A stretch of 64,000 nt of DNA from WTFY01 sp965203725 (GTDB lineage Bacteria > Pseudomonadota > Gammaproteobacteria > UBA4575): contig CBDBDH010000001.1 of assembly GCA_965203725.1 (NCBI GenBank), positions 558,001 through 622,000 on the forward strand, read 5' to 3'. Under the pieces are notes generated by a model. That model was given only the letters and a program-made list of their open reading frames with translations. It made no database searches and had not been told where the DNA came from. Within the stretch, counting starts at the first letter, position 1, and every line of letters begins with the position of its first letter. Shown in pieces: positions 17,659 to 25,901 of the stretch. Position numbers and translations under genes: made by a program.

Positions 17659-18183
17659 GTGAAGGCAAAGCACATCATCCTGATCGGCGCCATGGGCGTC
17701 GGCAAGTCGTCGGTCGGGCGAAAGCTCGCCAGAAAGCTGAACCGGCCCTTTTATGACAGTGACCAGGTCATCGAGGAGAAGACCGGCGTCGATATCGCGA
17801 CCATTTTCGAGTACGAGGGCGAATCCGGCTTCCGGGTGCGCGAGCAGAAGGCCATCGACGAGCTGTGCCGCCGGCAAGCCATGGTGCTGGCCACCGGAGG
17901 CGGTGCCGTGCTCGCGGCATCCACCCGCAACCTCCTGATGAGCCGTGGCACGGTCATCTACCTGAAGGCCTCGGTCGACATGCTGCTCAAGCGAACCCGC
18001 CACAGCGATCACCGGCCCCTGCTGAACGTGCCGGACAAGCGCCAGGTGATCACCGATCTGCTGCAGCAAAGAGAACCCTTGTATTTGCAAACCGCGGCCC
18101 ATACCATCGACACGGACCGGCGCACTGTGAGCTGGACGGCCAACCAGGTGCTGCAGCTCCTGGACCTGACGACGGAGTCCTGA
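17659..18183 (+). CDS. aroK: shikimate kinase
   Basis: The 174-residue P-loop kinase phosphorylates the 3-hydroxyl of shikimate in chorismate synthesis. Walker A is GAMGVGKSS (about 10-18). The shikimate-binding DSD (33-35), GESGFR and the GGG motif in LATGGGAV are all present, and the lid contains the arginines of RHSDHRPLL. Translation starts at a GTG. aroB begins 14 bp after the stop, so the two are cotranscribed, as usual. In the related order mrcA-pilMNOPQ-aroK-aroB the upstream neighbour would be pilQ; here it is the divergent PKS gene. Confidence 0.96.
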   Translation: MKAKHIILIGAMGVGKSSVGRKLARKLNRPFYDSDQVIEEKTGVDIATIFEYEGESGFRVREQKAIDELCRRQAMVLATGGGAVLAASTRNLLMSRGTVIYLKASVDMLLKRTRHSDHRPLLNVPDKRQVITDLLQQREPLYLQTAAHTIDTDRRTVSWTANQVLQLLDLTTES

Positions 18184-18197
18184 ATCCCTGCCCGACG

Positions 18198-19283
18198 ATG
18201 ATTCAATTCGAAGTACAACTCGGCACGCGCACCTACCCGATCTACATCGGAGCCGGACTTCTGGGCGACCCCGGCACGCTGAAGCGGTACATCCGGGGAA
18301 ACCACGTCTTCATTCTCAGCAACGAGCGGGTGGCCCCGCTGTACCTGGAAGCCATCCGCCGGGCACTGCAACCGCTGGACGTCCTGCACCTCGCGCTGGC
18401 AGAAGGCGAGAACACCAAGTCCCTGCAGACCCTGGAGCAGGTGTATACCTGCCTGCTGGAGAACCGTTGCAGCCGCGACACGACCCTGGTGGCCCTCGGC
18501 GGCGGGGTGATCGGCGACATCGCGGGTTTTGCCGCGGCCACCTATTTGCGCGGCGTGGACTTCATCCAGATTCCGACCACGCTGGTCGCCCAGGTGGATT
18601 CCTCGGTGGGCGGCAAGACCGGCGTCAACCATGCGCTCGGCAAGAACATGATCGGCGCCTTCTACCAGCCGCGGTGCGTGATCGCAGACCCGCAGTGCCT
18701 GCACACCCTCCCGGACCGTGAACTGCGCGCGGGAATCGCCGAAATCATCAAGTACGGGCTGATCCGCGATGCGGAGTTTTTCGCCTGGCTGGAAGACAAT
18801 GTCGAGCGCCTGCTGGCACGGGAGGACGACGCCCTGACCCACGCGGTGCACCGCTCCTGCAAGAACAAGGCCGAGGTCGTGGCCGAGGACGAGCTGGAAA
18901 TCTCGGGGGCCCGCGCCCTGCTGAACCTCGGGCATACTTTCGGTCACGCCATTGAGACCGGGCTGGGTTATGGACAGTGGCTACACGGTGAAGCGGTGGC
19001 CTGCGGCATGCTGATGGCGGCGCGCATGTCGACGCGGCTGGGCTGGCTCAACGAGGAAGCCGGTGAACGCACCCGGGCGCTGCTGCAACGTGCGCAACTG
19101 CCTCTCACCCTGCCGGAAACGCTGCAGGCCGACACCCTGCTGGAACACATGGCGCGCGACAAGAAGGTACGCGCCGGCCAGCTGCACCTGGTGCTGCTTG
19201 AGGACATCGGCCAGGCCGTGCTCACGGGCGATTTCTCGGCATCGACCCTGAAAGACACCCTGCAGGAATTTTGCGGATCCTGA
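18198..19283 (+). CDS. aroB: 3-dehydroquinate synthase
   Basis: The 361-residue enzyme converts DAHP to 3-dehydroquinate using NAD and a divalent metal. The ATG at 18198 gives the usual start MIQFEVQLGTRTYPIYIGAG; the frame is open further upstream, but that part overlaps aroK. GGGVIGDIAGFAAATYLRGV is the NAD-binding loop, DSSVGGKTGVNH the substrate loop, and LGHTFGHAIE holds the metal-binding histidines. It follows aroK by 14 bp and its stop lies 3 bp before the dgt start, so aroK-aroB-dgt form one operon. Confidence 0.96.
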   Translation: MIQFEVQLGTRTYPIYIGAGLLGDPGTLKRYIRGNHVFILSNERVAPLYLEAIRRALQPLDVLHLALAEGENTKSLQTLEQVYTCLLENRCSRDTTLVALGGGVIGDIAGFAAATYLRGVDFIQIPTTLVAQVDSSVGGKTGVNHALGKNMIGAFYQPRCVIADPQCLHTLPDRELRAGIAEIIKYGLIRDAEFFAWLEDNVERLLAREDDALTHAVHRSCKNKAEVVAEDELEISGARALLNLGHTFGHAIETGLGYGQWLHGEAVACGMLMAARMSTRLGWLNEEAGERTRALLQRAQLPLTLPETLQADTLLEHMARDKKVRAGQLHLVLLEDIGQAVLTGDFSASTLKDTLQEFCGS

Positions 19284-19286
19284 ACG

Positions 19287-20477
19287 GTGCGTGGTATCCC
19301 GGCATCCGAACCCGAACCCGGGGTCCTGTCCGCCAAGCTGGCTTCCTACGGCGCACACGAGTCCGACAGCCGCGGGCGCATCCATGCCGAGGCCCCGGCT
19401 TCGCACCGCGGGGAATACCGGCGCGACCGCGAACGGATCATTCACAGCACGGCCTTTCGTAGGCTGGAGTACAAGACCCAGCTGTTCGTCAATCACGAGG
19501 GGGACCTGTACCGCACCCGCCTGACCCATTCCATCGAAGTGGCCCAGGTGGCGCGCAGCACCGCCTACCGCCTCGGGCTCAACGAGCCGCTTTGCGAGGC
19601 CATCGCGCTGGCTCACGACCTGGGCCATACACCGTTCGGCCATGCCGGCCAGGACGCGCTCAACCACTGTATGCAGGCGCACGGCGGCTTCGAACACAAC
19701 CTGCAGTCCCTGCGGGTGGTCGATCGGCTGGAACTGAAGTACCCGCAGTTCCCGGGACTGAACCTGACGTTCGAGACCCGTGAAGGCATCCTCAAGCACT
19801 GCTCTAAAAAGAATGCACGCGAACTGGGCCCGGTGGCACAGCGCTTCCTGCAGCGCACGCAGCCGGGCCTGGAAGCCCAGCTGGCCAATATCGCCGATGA
19901 GATCGCCTACACCAGTCACGACATCGACGACGGCCTGCGCGCCCACCTGATCACCGTGCCCCGGCTCAGGGAGGTCGAACTGTTTGGCCAGCACTTCGAT
20001 GCCGTCGAGCGTGAGTTTCCGCAGCTGGAACCCCGCCGCAAAACCTACGAGACCATCCGCCGGATCCGCAAGCGGCTGGCGGCGGACCTGATCGAGGCGA
20101 GCCAGGCGGCCATTGACGAGGCCTGCGTGGACAGCATCGATGCGGTGCGCGAGCACCCAGGCACCCTGGTCCGGTTCAGCGAATCCATGCGTGAGAAAAA
20201 CCAGGCCCTGAAGAACTTCCTGCGCGAGCACCTGTACCGTCACGAGCGGGTACACCGCATGAACCGCAAGGCCGCCAAGGTGGTCGCGGACCTGTATGGC
20301 GCGTTTTTCGAGGATGCCCGCCGGATGCCGGGCGAATACCAGGGGATGGCCAGCGAGGCCGCGGCGCGGGACGGTGACAGCGGGCGGGCCCGGGTGGTCT
20401 CCGATTACATCGCCGGCATGACCGACCGCTACGCGATCTCCGAGCACCGGCGCATCTTCAACGAAAAGATTTTCTAG
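19287..20477 (+). CDS. dgt: deoxyguanosinetriphosphate triphosphohydrolase-like HD protein
   Basis: The 396-residue protein belongs to the shorter dNTP triphosphohydrolase family, which cleaves dNTPs to nucleoside and tripolyphosphate. The N-terminal block RRDRERIIHSTAFRRLEYKTQ and RTRLTHSIEVAQVAR contain the first metal-binding histidine, and the HD pair is in LAHDLGHTPFGHAG (about 113-126). The GTG start lies 3 bp after the aroB stop, so translation is probably coupled. The order aroB-dgt occurs in several gammaproteobacteria. A gap of 143 bp separates it from dnaG. Confidence 0.93.
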   Translation: MRGIPASEPEPGVLSAKLASYGAHESDSRGRIHAEAPASHRGEYRRDRERIIHSTAFRRLEYKTQLFVNHEGDLYRTRLTHSIEVAQVARSTAYRLGLNEPLCEAIALAHDLGHTPFGHAGQDALNHCMQAHGGFEHNLQSLRVVDRLELKYPQFPGLNLTFETREGILKHCSKKNARELGPVAQRFLQRTQPGLEAQLANIADEIAYTSHDIDDGLRAHLITVPRLREVELFGQHFDAVEREFPQLEPRRKTYETIRRIRKRLAADLIEASQAAIDEACVDSIDAVREHPGTLVRFSESMREKNQALKNFLREHLYRHERVHRMNRKAAKVVADLYGAFFEDARRMPGEYQGMASEAAARDGDSGRARVVSDYIAGMTDRYAISEHRRIFNEKIF

Positions 20478-20620
20478 GCGCCTGCCGGTACTGCCTGGTC
20501 TTGACCCTGTCCTTGCGCAAGGCGCATCATGGAACGAGCACACGCCATCGGGGCGACCGTGGACGACGGCCCGGGCGTGAACAAGAACGAACCCCGCACC
20601 GCAGTGCCTATTGATCCGCC

Positions 20621-22336
20621 GTGGCGACCCGAATCCCGCAATCCTTCATCGATGAACTGATCACGCGCACGGATATCGTCGAGCTCATCGGCGCCCACGT
20701 ATCCCTGAAAAAGAAGGGCCGTGAGTACATGGCCTGCTGCCCCTTCCACAACGAGAAAACCCCTTCGTTCACGGTCAGCCCGGAGAAGCAGTTCTACCAC
20801 TGTTTCGGTTGCGGTGCGCACGGTACGGCGCTCGGTTTCCTGATGGACTACGAACGCCTCGAATTCCTGGAGGCGGTCGAGGTCCTGGCGCAGCGGGCGG
20901 GCCTGCAGGTGCCCCGCGATGCCGGCGCCCCGGCCCCGCAGAGCCACCACAAGCTGCTGGCCCTGATGGAGCGCGCCCATGCCCACTTTCGCGCCTGCTT
21001 GCGCGCCGAGCCCGCGGCGAGCGGGTACCTGAAAGAACGCGGACTGAGCGGCGAGGTGGCGGCACGCTTCGGACTCGGTTTCGCACCGGACCGTTTCGAC
21101 AGCCTGCTGAAGGCGCTCCAGGGCGAGGCCAGTGAAGCGGAGCTTCTGCAAAGCGGGCTGGTCAAGAAAAGCGACCGCGGCAAGGTGTATGACCGCTTTC
21201 GAAACCGCATCATGTTCGCGATCCGCGACCGGCGCGGGCGGGTGATCGGCTTCGGCGGGCGGGTCCTGGACGATACCGTCCCCAAGTACATGAACTCTCC
21301 CGAAACCCCGGTATTTCACAAGAGCGACGTGCTGTACGGCATGTACGAGGCGCGCAAGGCCAGGGGCGCGCCACGCAACCTGGTGGTGGTGGAAGGCTAC
21401 ATGGACGTGCTCGCCCTGGCCCAGCACGGCATCGAGAACACCGTGGCCACGCTCGGCACGGCGACCACCTCGCAGCATGTCCAGCAACTGTTCCGGTACA
21501 CCCAGGAGATCATCTTCTGCTTCGACGGCGACCGTGCCGGTCGCGAGGCGGCCTGGCGCGCCGCCGAGCACACCGTACCGGTGTTTCGCGACGGGCTGGA
21601 AGCGAAGTTCCTGTTTCTGCCGCAAGGGGAGGATCCGGACAGCCTGATTCGCACGCGCGGCAAGGAGATCTTCCTGCAGTACGTGAAGGACGGCATGCCG
21701 CTGTCCGAGTTCATCCTGGACAAGCTGAGCCGCGATTCGGACATTCGCACCCCGGCCGGCAAGGCCCGGCTGGCCCAGCAGGCCAAGCCACTGCTGTCCA
21801 AGCTTCCGGACGGCGTGTTCAAGAAACTCGTGTTCGAGGAACTGGAAAAAATGGTCGGCGCACCGGTGCACTACACCGTCGCCAAGCCGGCGCCGGCGAA
21901 CGCCCACCGATTCAAGGCGGCCGACGCCCTGACCCGCGCCACCCCGGTACGGCTTGCGATCTCGGCCCTGTTGCACCAGCCCGAACTGGCGAAGACGGTT
22001 ACGGCGATGGATTCCCTGCAGGAGTCGCCGGTCCCGGGGGTGACACTGCTTGCCAGCCTCCTGCAGATCTGGCAGCAGGAACCCGAACTCGGCCATGCGG
22101 CGCTGATCGAGCGCTTTCGCGGCCGGGAAGAGGCCCAGCAACTGCAAAAGCTGATGACCTGGGAGCCGCCGCAACTGCAACAGCCCGGGCAGGCCTTTGA
22201 AGACGCCATGAAATGGATCTGCCGCAAGACCGATCAGGCGCGCGCGCAGGCCCTGATCGACAAGGAACAGACCGACGGGCTCAGCGATGCGGAGAAGCAG
22301 CAGCTTCGGAACCTGCTCCACGACAAAGTGTCATAA
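20621..22336 (+). CDS. dnaG: DNA primase
   Basis: The 571-residue primase makes RNA primers at the replication fork and binds DnaB through its C-terminal domain. The N-terminal CHC2 zinc site is CCPFHNEKTPSF followed by YHCFGCGAHG (about 40-65). The Toprim catalytic acids are in VVVEGYMDVLAL (about 256-267) and FCFDGDRAGREAA (about 303-315). The GTG start gives the canonical N-terminus (RIPQSFIDELITRTDIVELI). rpoD follows 164 bp downstream. rpsU, the third member of the macromolecular synthesis operon, is not upstream; dgt is. Confidence 0.96.
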   Translation: MATRIPQSFIDELITRTDIVELIGAHVSLKKKGREYMACCPFHNEKTPSFTVSPEKQFYHCFGCGAHGTALGFLMDYERLEFLEAVEVLAQRAGLQVPRDAGAPAPQSHHKLLALMERAHAHFRACLRAEPAASGYLKERGLSGEVAARFGLGFAPDRFDSLLKALQGEASEAELLQSGLVKKSDRGKVYDRFRNRIMFAIRDRRGRVIGFGGRVLDDTVPKYMNSPETPVFHKSDVLYGMYEARKARGAPRNLVVVEGYMDVLALAQHGIENTVATLGTATTSQHVQQLFRYTQEIIFCFDGDRAGREAAWRAAEHTVPVFRDGLEAKFLFLPQGEDPDSLIRTRGKEIFLQYVKDGMPLSEFILDKLSRDSDIRTPAGKARLAQQAKPLLSKLPDGVFKKLVFEELEKMVGAPVHYTVAKPAPANAHRFKAADALTRATPVRLAISALLHQPELAKTVTAMDSLQESPVPGVTLLASLLQIWQQEPELGHAALIERFRGREEAQQLQKLMTWEPPQLQQPGQAFEDAMKWICRKTDQARAQALIDKEQTDGLSDAEKQQLRNLLHDKVS

Positions 22337-22411
22337 GGACATCGGGGCGGCCGGCGTACGAGAATCCCGTGGGTCATGGAAGGAGCGCAAGACAAGTTAA
22401 GTCCTTGATTT

Positions 22412-22452
22412 TAATCAGGGTACTACCCACACCGCCCTGATCCTGTTATACT
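22412..22452 (+). promoter_or_regulatory. inverted repeat and -10 element upstream of rpoD
   Basis: ATCAGGG (22412-22418) and CCCTGAT (22433-22439) form a 7-bp inverted repeat with a 14-base spacer. It directly precedes a TATACT -10 hexamer (22447-22452). The repeat overlaps the expected -35 region, so an operator or an RNA hairpin controlling rpoD is plausible. Confidence 0.4.
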
Positions 22453-22500
22453 GTGGTGTTTGGTTCACGGAACTCCCGGATCCGGGAGGCAGGGGTTAAC

Positions 22501-24312
22501 TTGGACGAAAATCAGCAGCAATCCAGCAGTATCAAGCAACTCATCGCAAAGGGTAAGGAGCAGGGCTTTTTGACCTACGCGGAAGTCAACGATCACCTGC
22601 CAAGCGGCATCGTCGATCCCGAACAGATCGAGGACATCGTCGGCATGATCAACGACATGGGCATCAACGTCCATGAGCAGGCCCCCGACACCGACAGCCT
22701 GGTGCTGACCGACAGCGCCGCCACCGACGACGATGTCGAGGAAGCGGCCGCTGCCCTGGCGACCGTGGACAGCGAGTTCGGCCGCACCACGGACCCGGTG
22801 CGCATGTACATGCGCGAGATGGGGATCGTCAACCTGCTGACCCGCGAGGGGGAAATCAAGATTGCCAAGCGTATCGAAGAGGGGCTGCGCCAGGTGCTGC
22901 TCGCGATCGGCCACTACCCGTCCACCATCGAGAAGCTGCTGGCCTTCCATGACAAGGTCAAGTCCGAGGAGTTGCGCCTGACGGACCTGATCGTCGGCTT
23001 CGTGGATCTCGACGAGGACACGGATGCCATTCCTCCGCCCGCCGCACAGGTCACCCAGGAAAGCAAGAATGGCGAGGATGACGATGTCGATGAGAAAGAG
23101 GTGGACACCGGGCCCGACCCGAAGGAGGTCCAGGCCTATTTCAGGAAACTGCAGCGGCTGTACAAGAAGTTCTCATCCGCCAACAGCGATGCCAAGAAAC
23201 GTCTCAAGGCCCGTGAAGACCTGGCCAACGAGTTCACCCTGATCAAGCTCACGCCCAAGACGGTGGAGATCCTGACCACGGACTTCAAGAAAATGGTCGG
23301 CAGGATCCGCATCCATGAAGCCCGTATCCGCAAGCTGTGCATCACCGATGCCAAGATGCCGCGTGACCGGTTCATGAAGGTCTTCGTCGGCAACGAATCC
23401 TGTACCGACTGGCTGGGCACCCTGAACCGCTCCCGGGCCAAGTACGCGAAACCCCTGCTGGCCCTGAAACCGGATATCGCCAAGGAACAGGACAAGCTGT
23501 TCCTGATCGAGCAGGAAGCCGGCCTGACCATCAGCGAGATCCGCGACATCAACCGGCGCATGTCGATCGGCGAGGCCAAGGCCAGCCGGGCCAAGAAAGA
23601 GATGGTGGAAGCCAACCTGCGCCTGGTCATTTCCATCGCCAAGAAATACACCAACCGCGGACTGCAGTTCCTGGACCTGATCCAGGAAGGCAACATCGGC
23701 CTGATGAAAGCAGTGGACAAGTTCGAGTACCGCCGCGGCTACAAGTTCTCGACCTACGCCACCTGGTGGATCCGCCAGGCCATTACCCGCTCGATCGCGG
23801 ACCAGGCCCGCACGATACGCATCCCCGTACACATGATCGAGACCATCAACAAGCTGAACCGGATCTCGCGGCAGATGCTGCAGGAGAAGGGACGCGAACC
23901 GACCCCGGATGAACTGGCCGAGCGCATGGAGATGCCCGAGGAAAAGGTGCGCAAGGTACTGAAGATCGCCAAGGAACCGATCTCGATGGAAACCCCGATC
24001 GGCGACGACGAGGACTCGCACCTGGGGGACTTCATCGAGGACGTCATCATCGAGTCTCCGGTGGACTCCGCCTCCTCCGAGGGCCTCGGCGAAGCCACGC
24101 GCGAAATACTGGCCTCGCTCACTCCCCGGGAAGCCAAGGTGCTGCGCATGCGTTTCGGCATCGACATGAATACCGATCACACCCTGGAGGAAGTGGGCAA
24201 GCAGTTCGACGTGACGCGCGAGCGCATTCGCCAGATCGAGGCCAAGGCCCTGCGCAAGCTTCGCCATCCCAGCCGGTCCGAACAGCTACGCAGCTTTCTC
24301 GAAATCGAATAA
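22501..24312 (+). CDS. rpoD: RNA polymerase sigma factor RpoD (sigma70)
   Basis: The 603-residue protein is the primary sigma factor. The TTG at 22501 is chosen because GGAGGCAGGGG lies just before it and because the protein then starts LDENQQQSSSIKQLIAKGKE, matching region 1.1 of RpoD. Region 2 is seen in LVISIAKKYTNRGLQFLD and YKFSTYATWWIRQAITR, and region 4 in LTPREAKVLRMRFG and VTRERIRQIEAKALRKLRHP. An acidic linker (about 195-215) lies between regions 1.2 and 2, as in gammaproteobacterial RpoD. A tRNA gene starts 25 bp after the stop and may be cotranscribed. Confidence 0.97.
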   Translation: MDENQQQSSSIKQLIAKGKEQGFLTYAEVNDHLPSGIVDPEQIEDIVGMINDMGINVHEQAPDTDSLVLTDSAATDDDVEEAAAALATVDSEFGRTTDPVRMYMREMGIVNLLTREGEIKIAKRIEEGLRQVLLAIGHYPSTIEKLLAFHDKVKSEELRLTDLIVGFVDLDEDTDAIPPPAAQVTQESKNGEDDDVDEKEVDTGPDPKEVQAYFRKLQRLYKKFSSANSDAKKRLKAREDLANEFTLIKLTPKTVEILTTDFKKMVGRIRIHEARIRKLCITDAKMPRDRFMKVFVGNESCTDWLGTLNRSRAKYAKPLLALKPDIAKEQDKLFLIEQEAGLTISEIRDINRRMSIGEAKASRAKKEMVEANLRLVISIAKKYTNRGLQFLDLIQEGNIGLMKAVDKFEYRRGYKFSTYATWWIRQAITRSIADQARTIRIPVHMIETINKLNRISRQMLQEKGREPTPDELAERMEMPEEKVRKVLKIAKEPISMETPIGDDEDSHLGDFIEDVIIESPVDSASSEGLGEATREILASLTPREAKVLRMRFGIDMNTDHTLEEVGKQFDVTRERIRQIEAKALRKLRHPSRSEQLRSFLEIE

Positions 24313-24337
24313 AATCCTTTTCGAGACAAACCGTCCG

Positions 24338-24414
24338 GGGCCTGTAGCTCAGTTGGTTAGAGCAGAGGACTCATAATCCTTTGGTCGTAGGTTCGAGTCC
24401 TACCGGGCCCACCA
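24338..24414 (+). tRNA. ileX: tRNA-Ile2 (anticodon CAT, lysidine type)
   Basis: The 77-base gene folds as a cloverleaf with acceptor arms GGGCCTG and CGGGCCC, the anticodon loop CTCATAA, the T-loop GGTTCGAGTCC and an encoded CCA. A CAT anticodon fits elongator Met, initiator Met or Ile2. The variable-loop sequence TTTGGTC and the position next to rpoD, as for E. coli ileX, favour Ile2, in which C34 becomes lysidine and reads AUA. The 3' half serves as an integration site and is repeated exactly at 39408-39449. Confidence 0.88.
24370..24411 (+). repeat. attL core: 42-bp tRNA 3' half
   Basis: The 42 bases from the anticodon arm to the discriminator base are identical to 39408-39449; the match stops at both ends (preceding base A versus T, following bases CC versus TC). 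This is the direct-repeat signature of site-specific integration into a tRNA gene. The copy here keeps the tRNA intact. Confidence 0.92.
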
Positions 24415-24499
24415 TATTTATCAATAGGTTATATATCTACCCTTTTCAATCCCTGTGTCATACAGTACAATTTCGGTACACTACTACAGGAATTGACAT

Positions 24500-25540
24500 A
24501 TGGCCACGATCACGAAAACCCCCTCCAACACCTGGAAGGCGATGATCCGCAAGCAAGGCTGGCCGACCACCATCAAGACATTTCGCACCAAACGTGATGC
24601 CCAGGACTGGGCCAGACGCACCGAGGATGAGATGGTGCGTGGTGTATATATCGACCGGGCCGGTTCGGATCGTCTTTTACTAGCCCACGCACTGGAACGC
24701 TATCTGCGTGAAGTATCTTCCACCAAGCGTGCGACCACAGCCTATGCCGAGATGCACAAGGCCAAGGCATTGAAGGAATGTCTGGGGGCATACAGCCTAG
24801 CCGCAGTTACTCCAGATCTTGTTGCCCGGTATCGGGATGAAAGACTAGAGGCTGGCAAGTCCAACAACACCGTGCGGCTGGAGTTAGCCCTGCTTTCGCA
24901 TATGTTCACCATTGCGATCAAGGAATGGAGGGTGGGCTTGTTCTACAACCCTGTGGCCAATATCCGCAAACCCAGCCCTGGAAAGGGCCGAGACCGGAGA
25001 TTAACTGCAGAAGAGGAAATTGCCCTGTTCAGAGCTTGCGACAGCCACTCCAATCCCATGTTGGGATGGATGGCTCGCATCGCACTGTATACCGGTATGC
25101 GTGCTGGGGAGATCAAGTCCCTGACCCGTTCACAGGTGAACATGGACAAACGCACCGTACACCTTACGGAAACTAAGAACGGATCGTCCCGAATCGTACC
25201 CCTAACGAAACAAGCCACAAATGTCTTTCGTGCGGCCCTTGGCAATCCAGTGAGGCCACTAGACACGAACCTGATTTTCTGGGGCGAACCCGGACGTGAC
25301 GGTATCCGTCGTCCATATGAGTTTCGCCCAGCCTGGAGCCGTACTCTGAAGAAAGCCGGCATCGAGGAGCTTCGTTTTCATGACCTACGCCATGAAGCAG
25401 TCTCACGCCTGGTCGAGGCAGGCTTAGGAGACCAAGAGGTTTCTGCAATCTCTGGGCATAAGTCTATGCAGATGCTCAAACGTTACACGCACTTGCGGGC
25501 AGAAGATCTAGTGAAACGATTAGACCAAGTTCTTACCTAA
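24500..25540 (+). CDS. int: tyrosine integrase of island 1
   Basis: The 346-residue site-specific recombinase should catalyse integration at the tRNA 3' end. The N-terminal part (about 1-60) looks like an arm-binding/AP2-like strand region, residues about 60-150 a SAM-like core-binding domain, and the catalytic domain follows. Catalytic residues visible are Arg in TGMRAGEIKSL, the HxLR box in LRFHDLRHEAV, and His and Tyr in SGHKSMQMLKRYTHL. It starts 86 bp after the tRNA and reads away from it. It is unlike the integrase of island 2, which has a DUF4102 N-terminus, although both elements use the same site. Confidence 0.93.
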   Translation: MATITKTPSNTWKAMIRKQGWPTTIKTFRTKRDAQDWARRTEDEMVRGVYIDRAGSDRLLLAHALERYLREVSSTKRATTAYAEMHKAKALKECLGAYSLAAVTPDLVARYRDERLEAGKSNNTVRLELALLSHMFTIAIKEWRVGLFYNPVANIRKPSPGKGRDRRLTAEEEIALFRACDSHSNPMLGWMARIALYTGMRAGEIKSLTRSQVNMDKRTVHLTETKNGSSRIVPLTKQATNVFRAALGNPVRPLDTNLIFWGEPGRDGIRRPYEFRPAWSRTLKKAGIEELRFHDLRHEAVSRLVEAGLGDQEVSAISGHKSMQMLKRYTHLRAEDLVKRLDQVLT

Positions 25541-25901
25541 AATTATGACCTAACGTAATACATGACTCCTGTTATCTTCTTTATATGATCTATGATGCTG
25601 CATTGCACACAGCCAAAAATTGAGAGAGTACTGCATCGACAGATGCTGCTCAGATGCGGATGTTATCTACCTTGGACTACTACTTTCACCTCGACGACGC
25701 AACCCTGATCTAAGCAGCCTAGCGGATAACAATAGAATTTCAGAGAAAGCTACGCTACGCTGCCAGATAGGCAATGGTAAACTCCTGATGGGATTAGACC
25801 AGTGCAACCCCTCCATCTACCTTGGGTCCTGCTCTAAAAAGGCAACGTAGACGAAGTCGCGAGCCCTTTGGACTCACGGTGTTTCCAAGCGGGTATATTG
25901 C
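25541..25901. other. AT-rich intergenic region
   Basis: The 361 bp between the integrase and the endonuclease gene contain only short open frames without a convincing start or similarity. The promoter of the restriction genes is expected here. I see no strong repeat. Confidence 0.5.

Noticed and set aside
18009..22321. Long minus-strand open frames opposite aroB, dgt and dnaG
   Set aside because: They mirror conserved genes on the plus strand and have no family signature.
22453..22500. GTG at 22453 as an earlier start of rpoD
   Set aside because: The extra 16 residues do not match RpoD, and GGAGGCAGGGG directly precedes the TTG at 22501.
25620..25850. 76-codon frame after the island-1 integrase
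   Set aside because: No ribosome binding site and no recognisable or plausible protein features.
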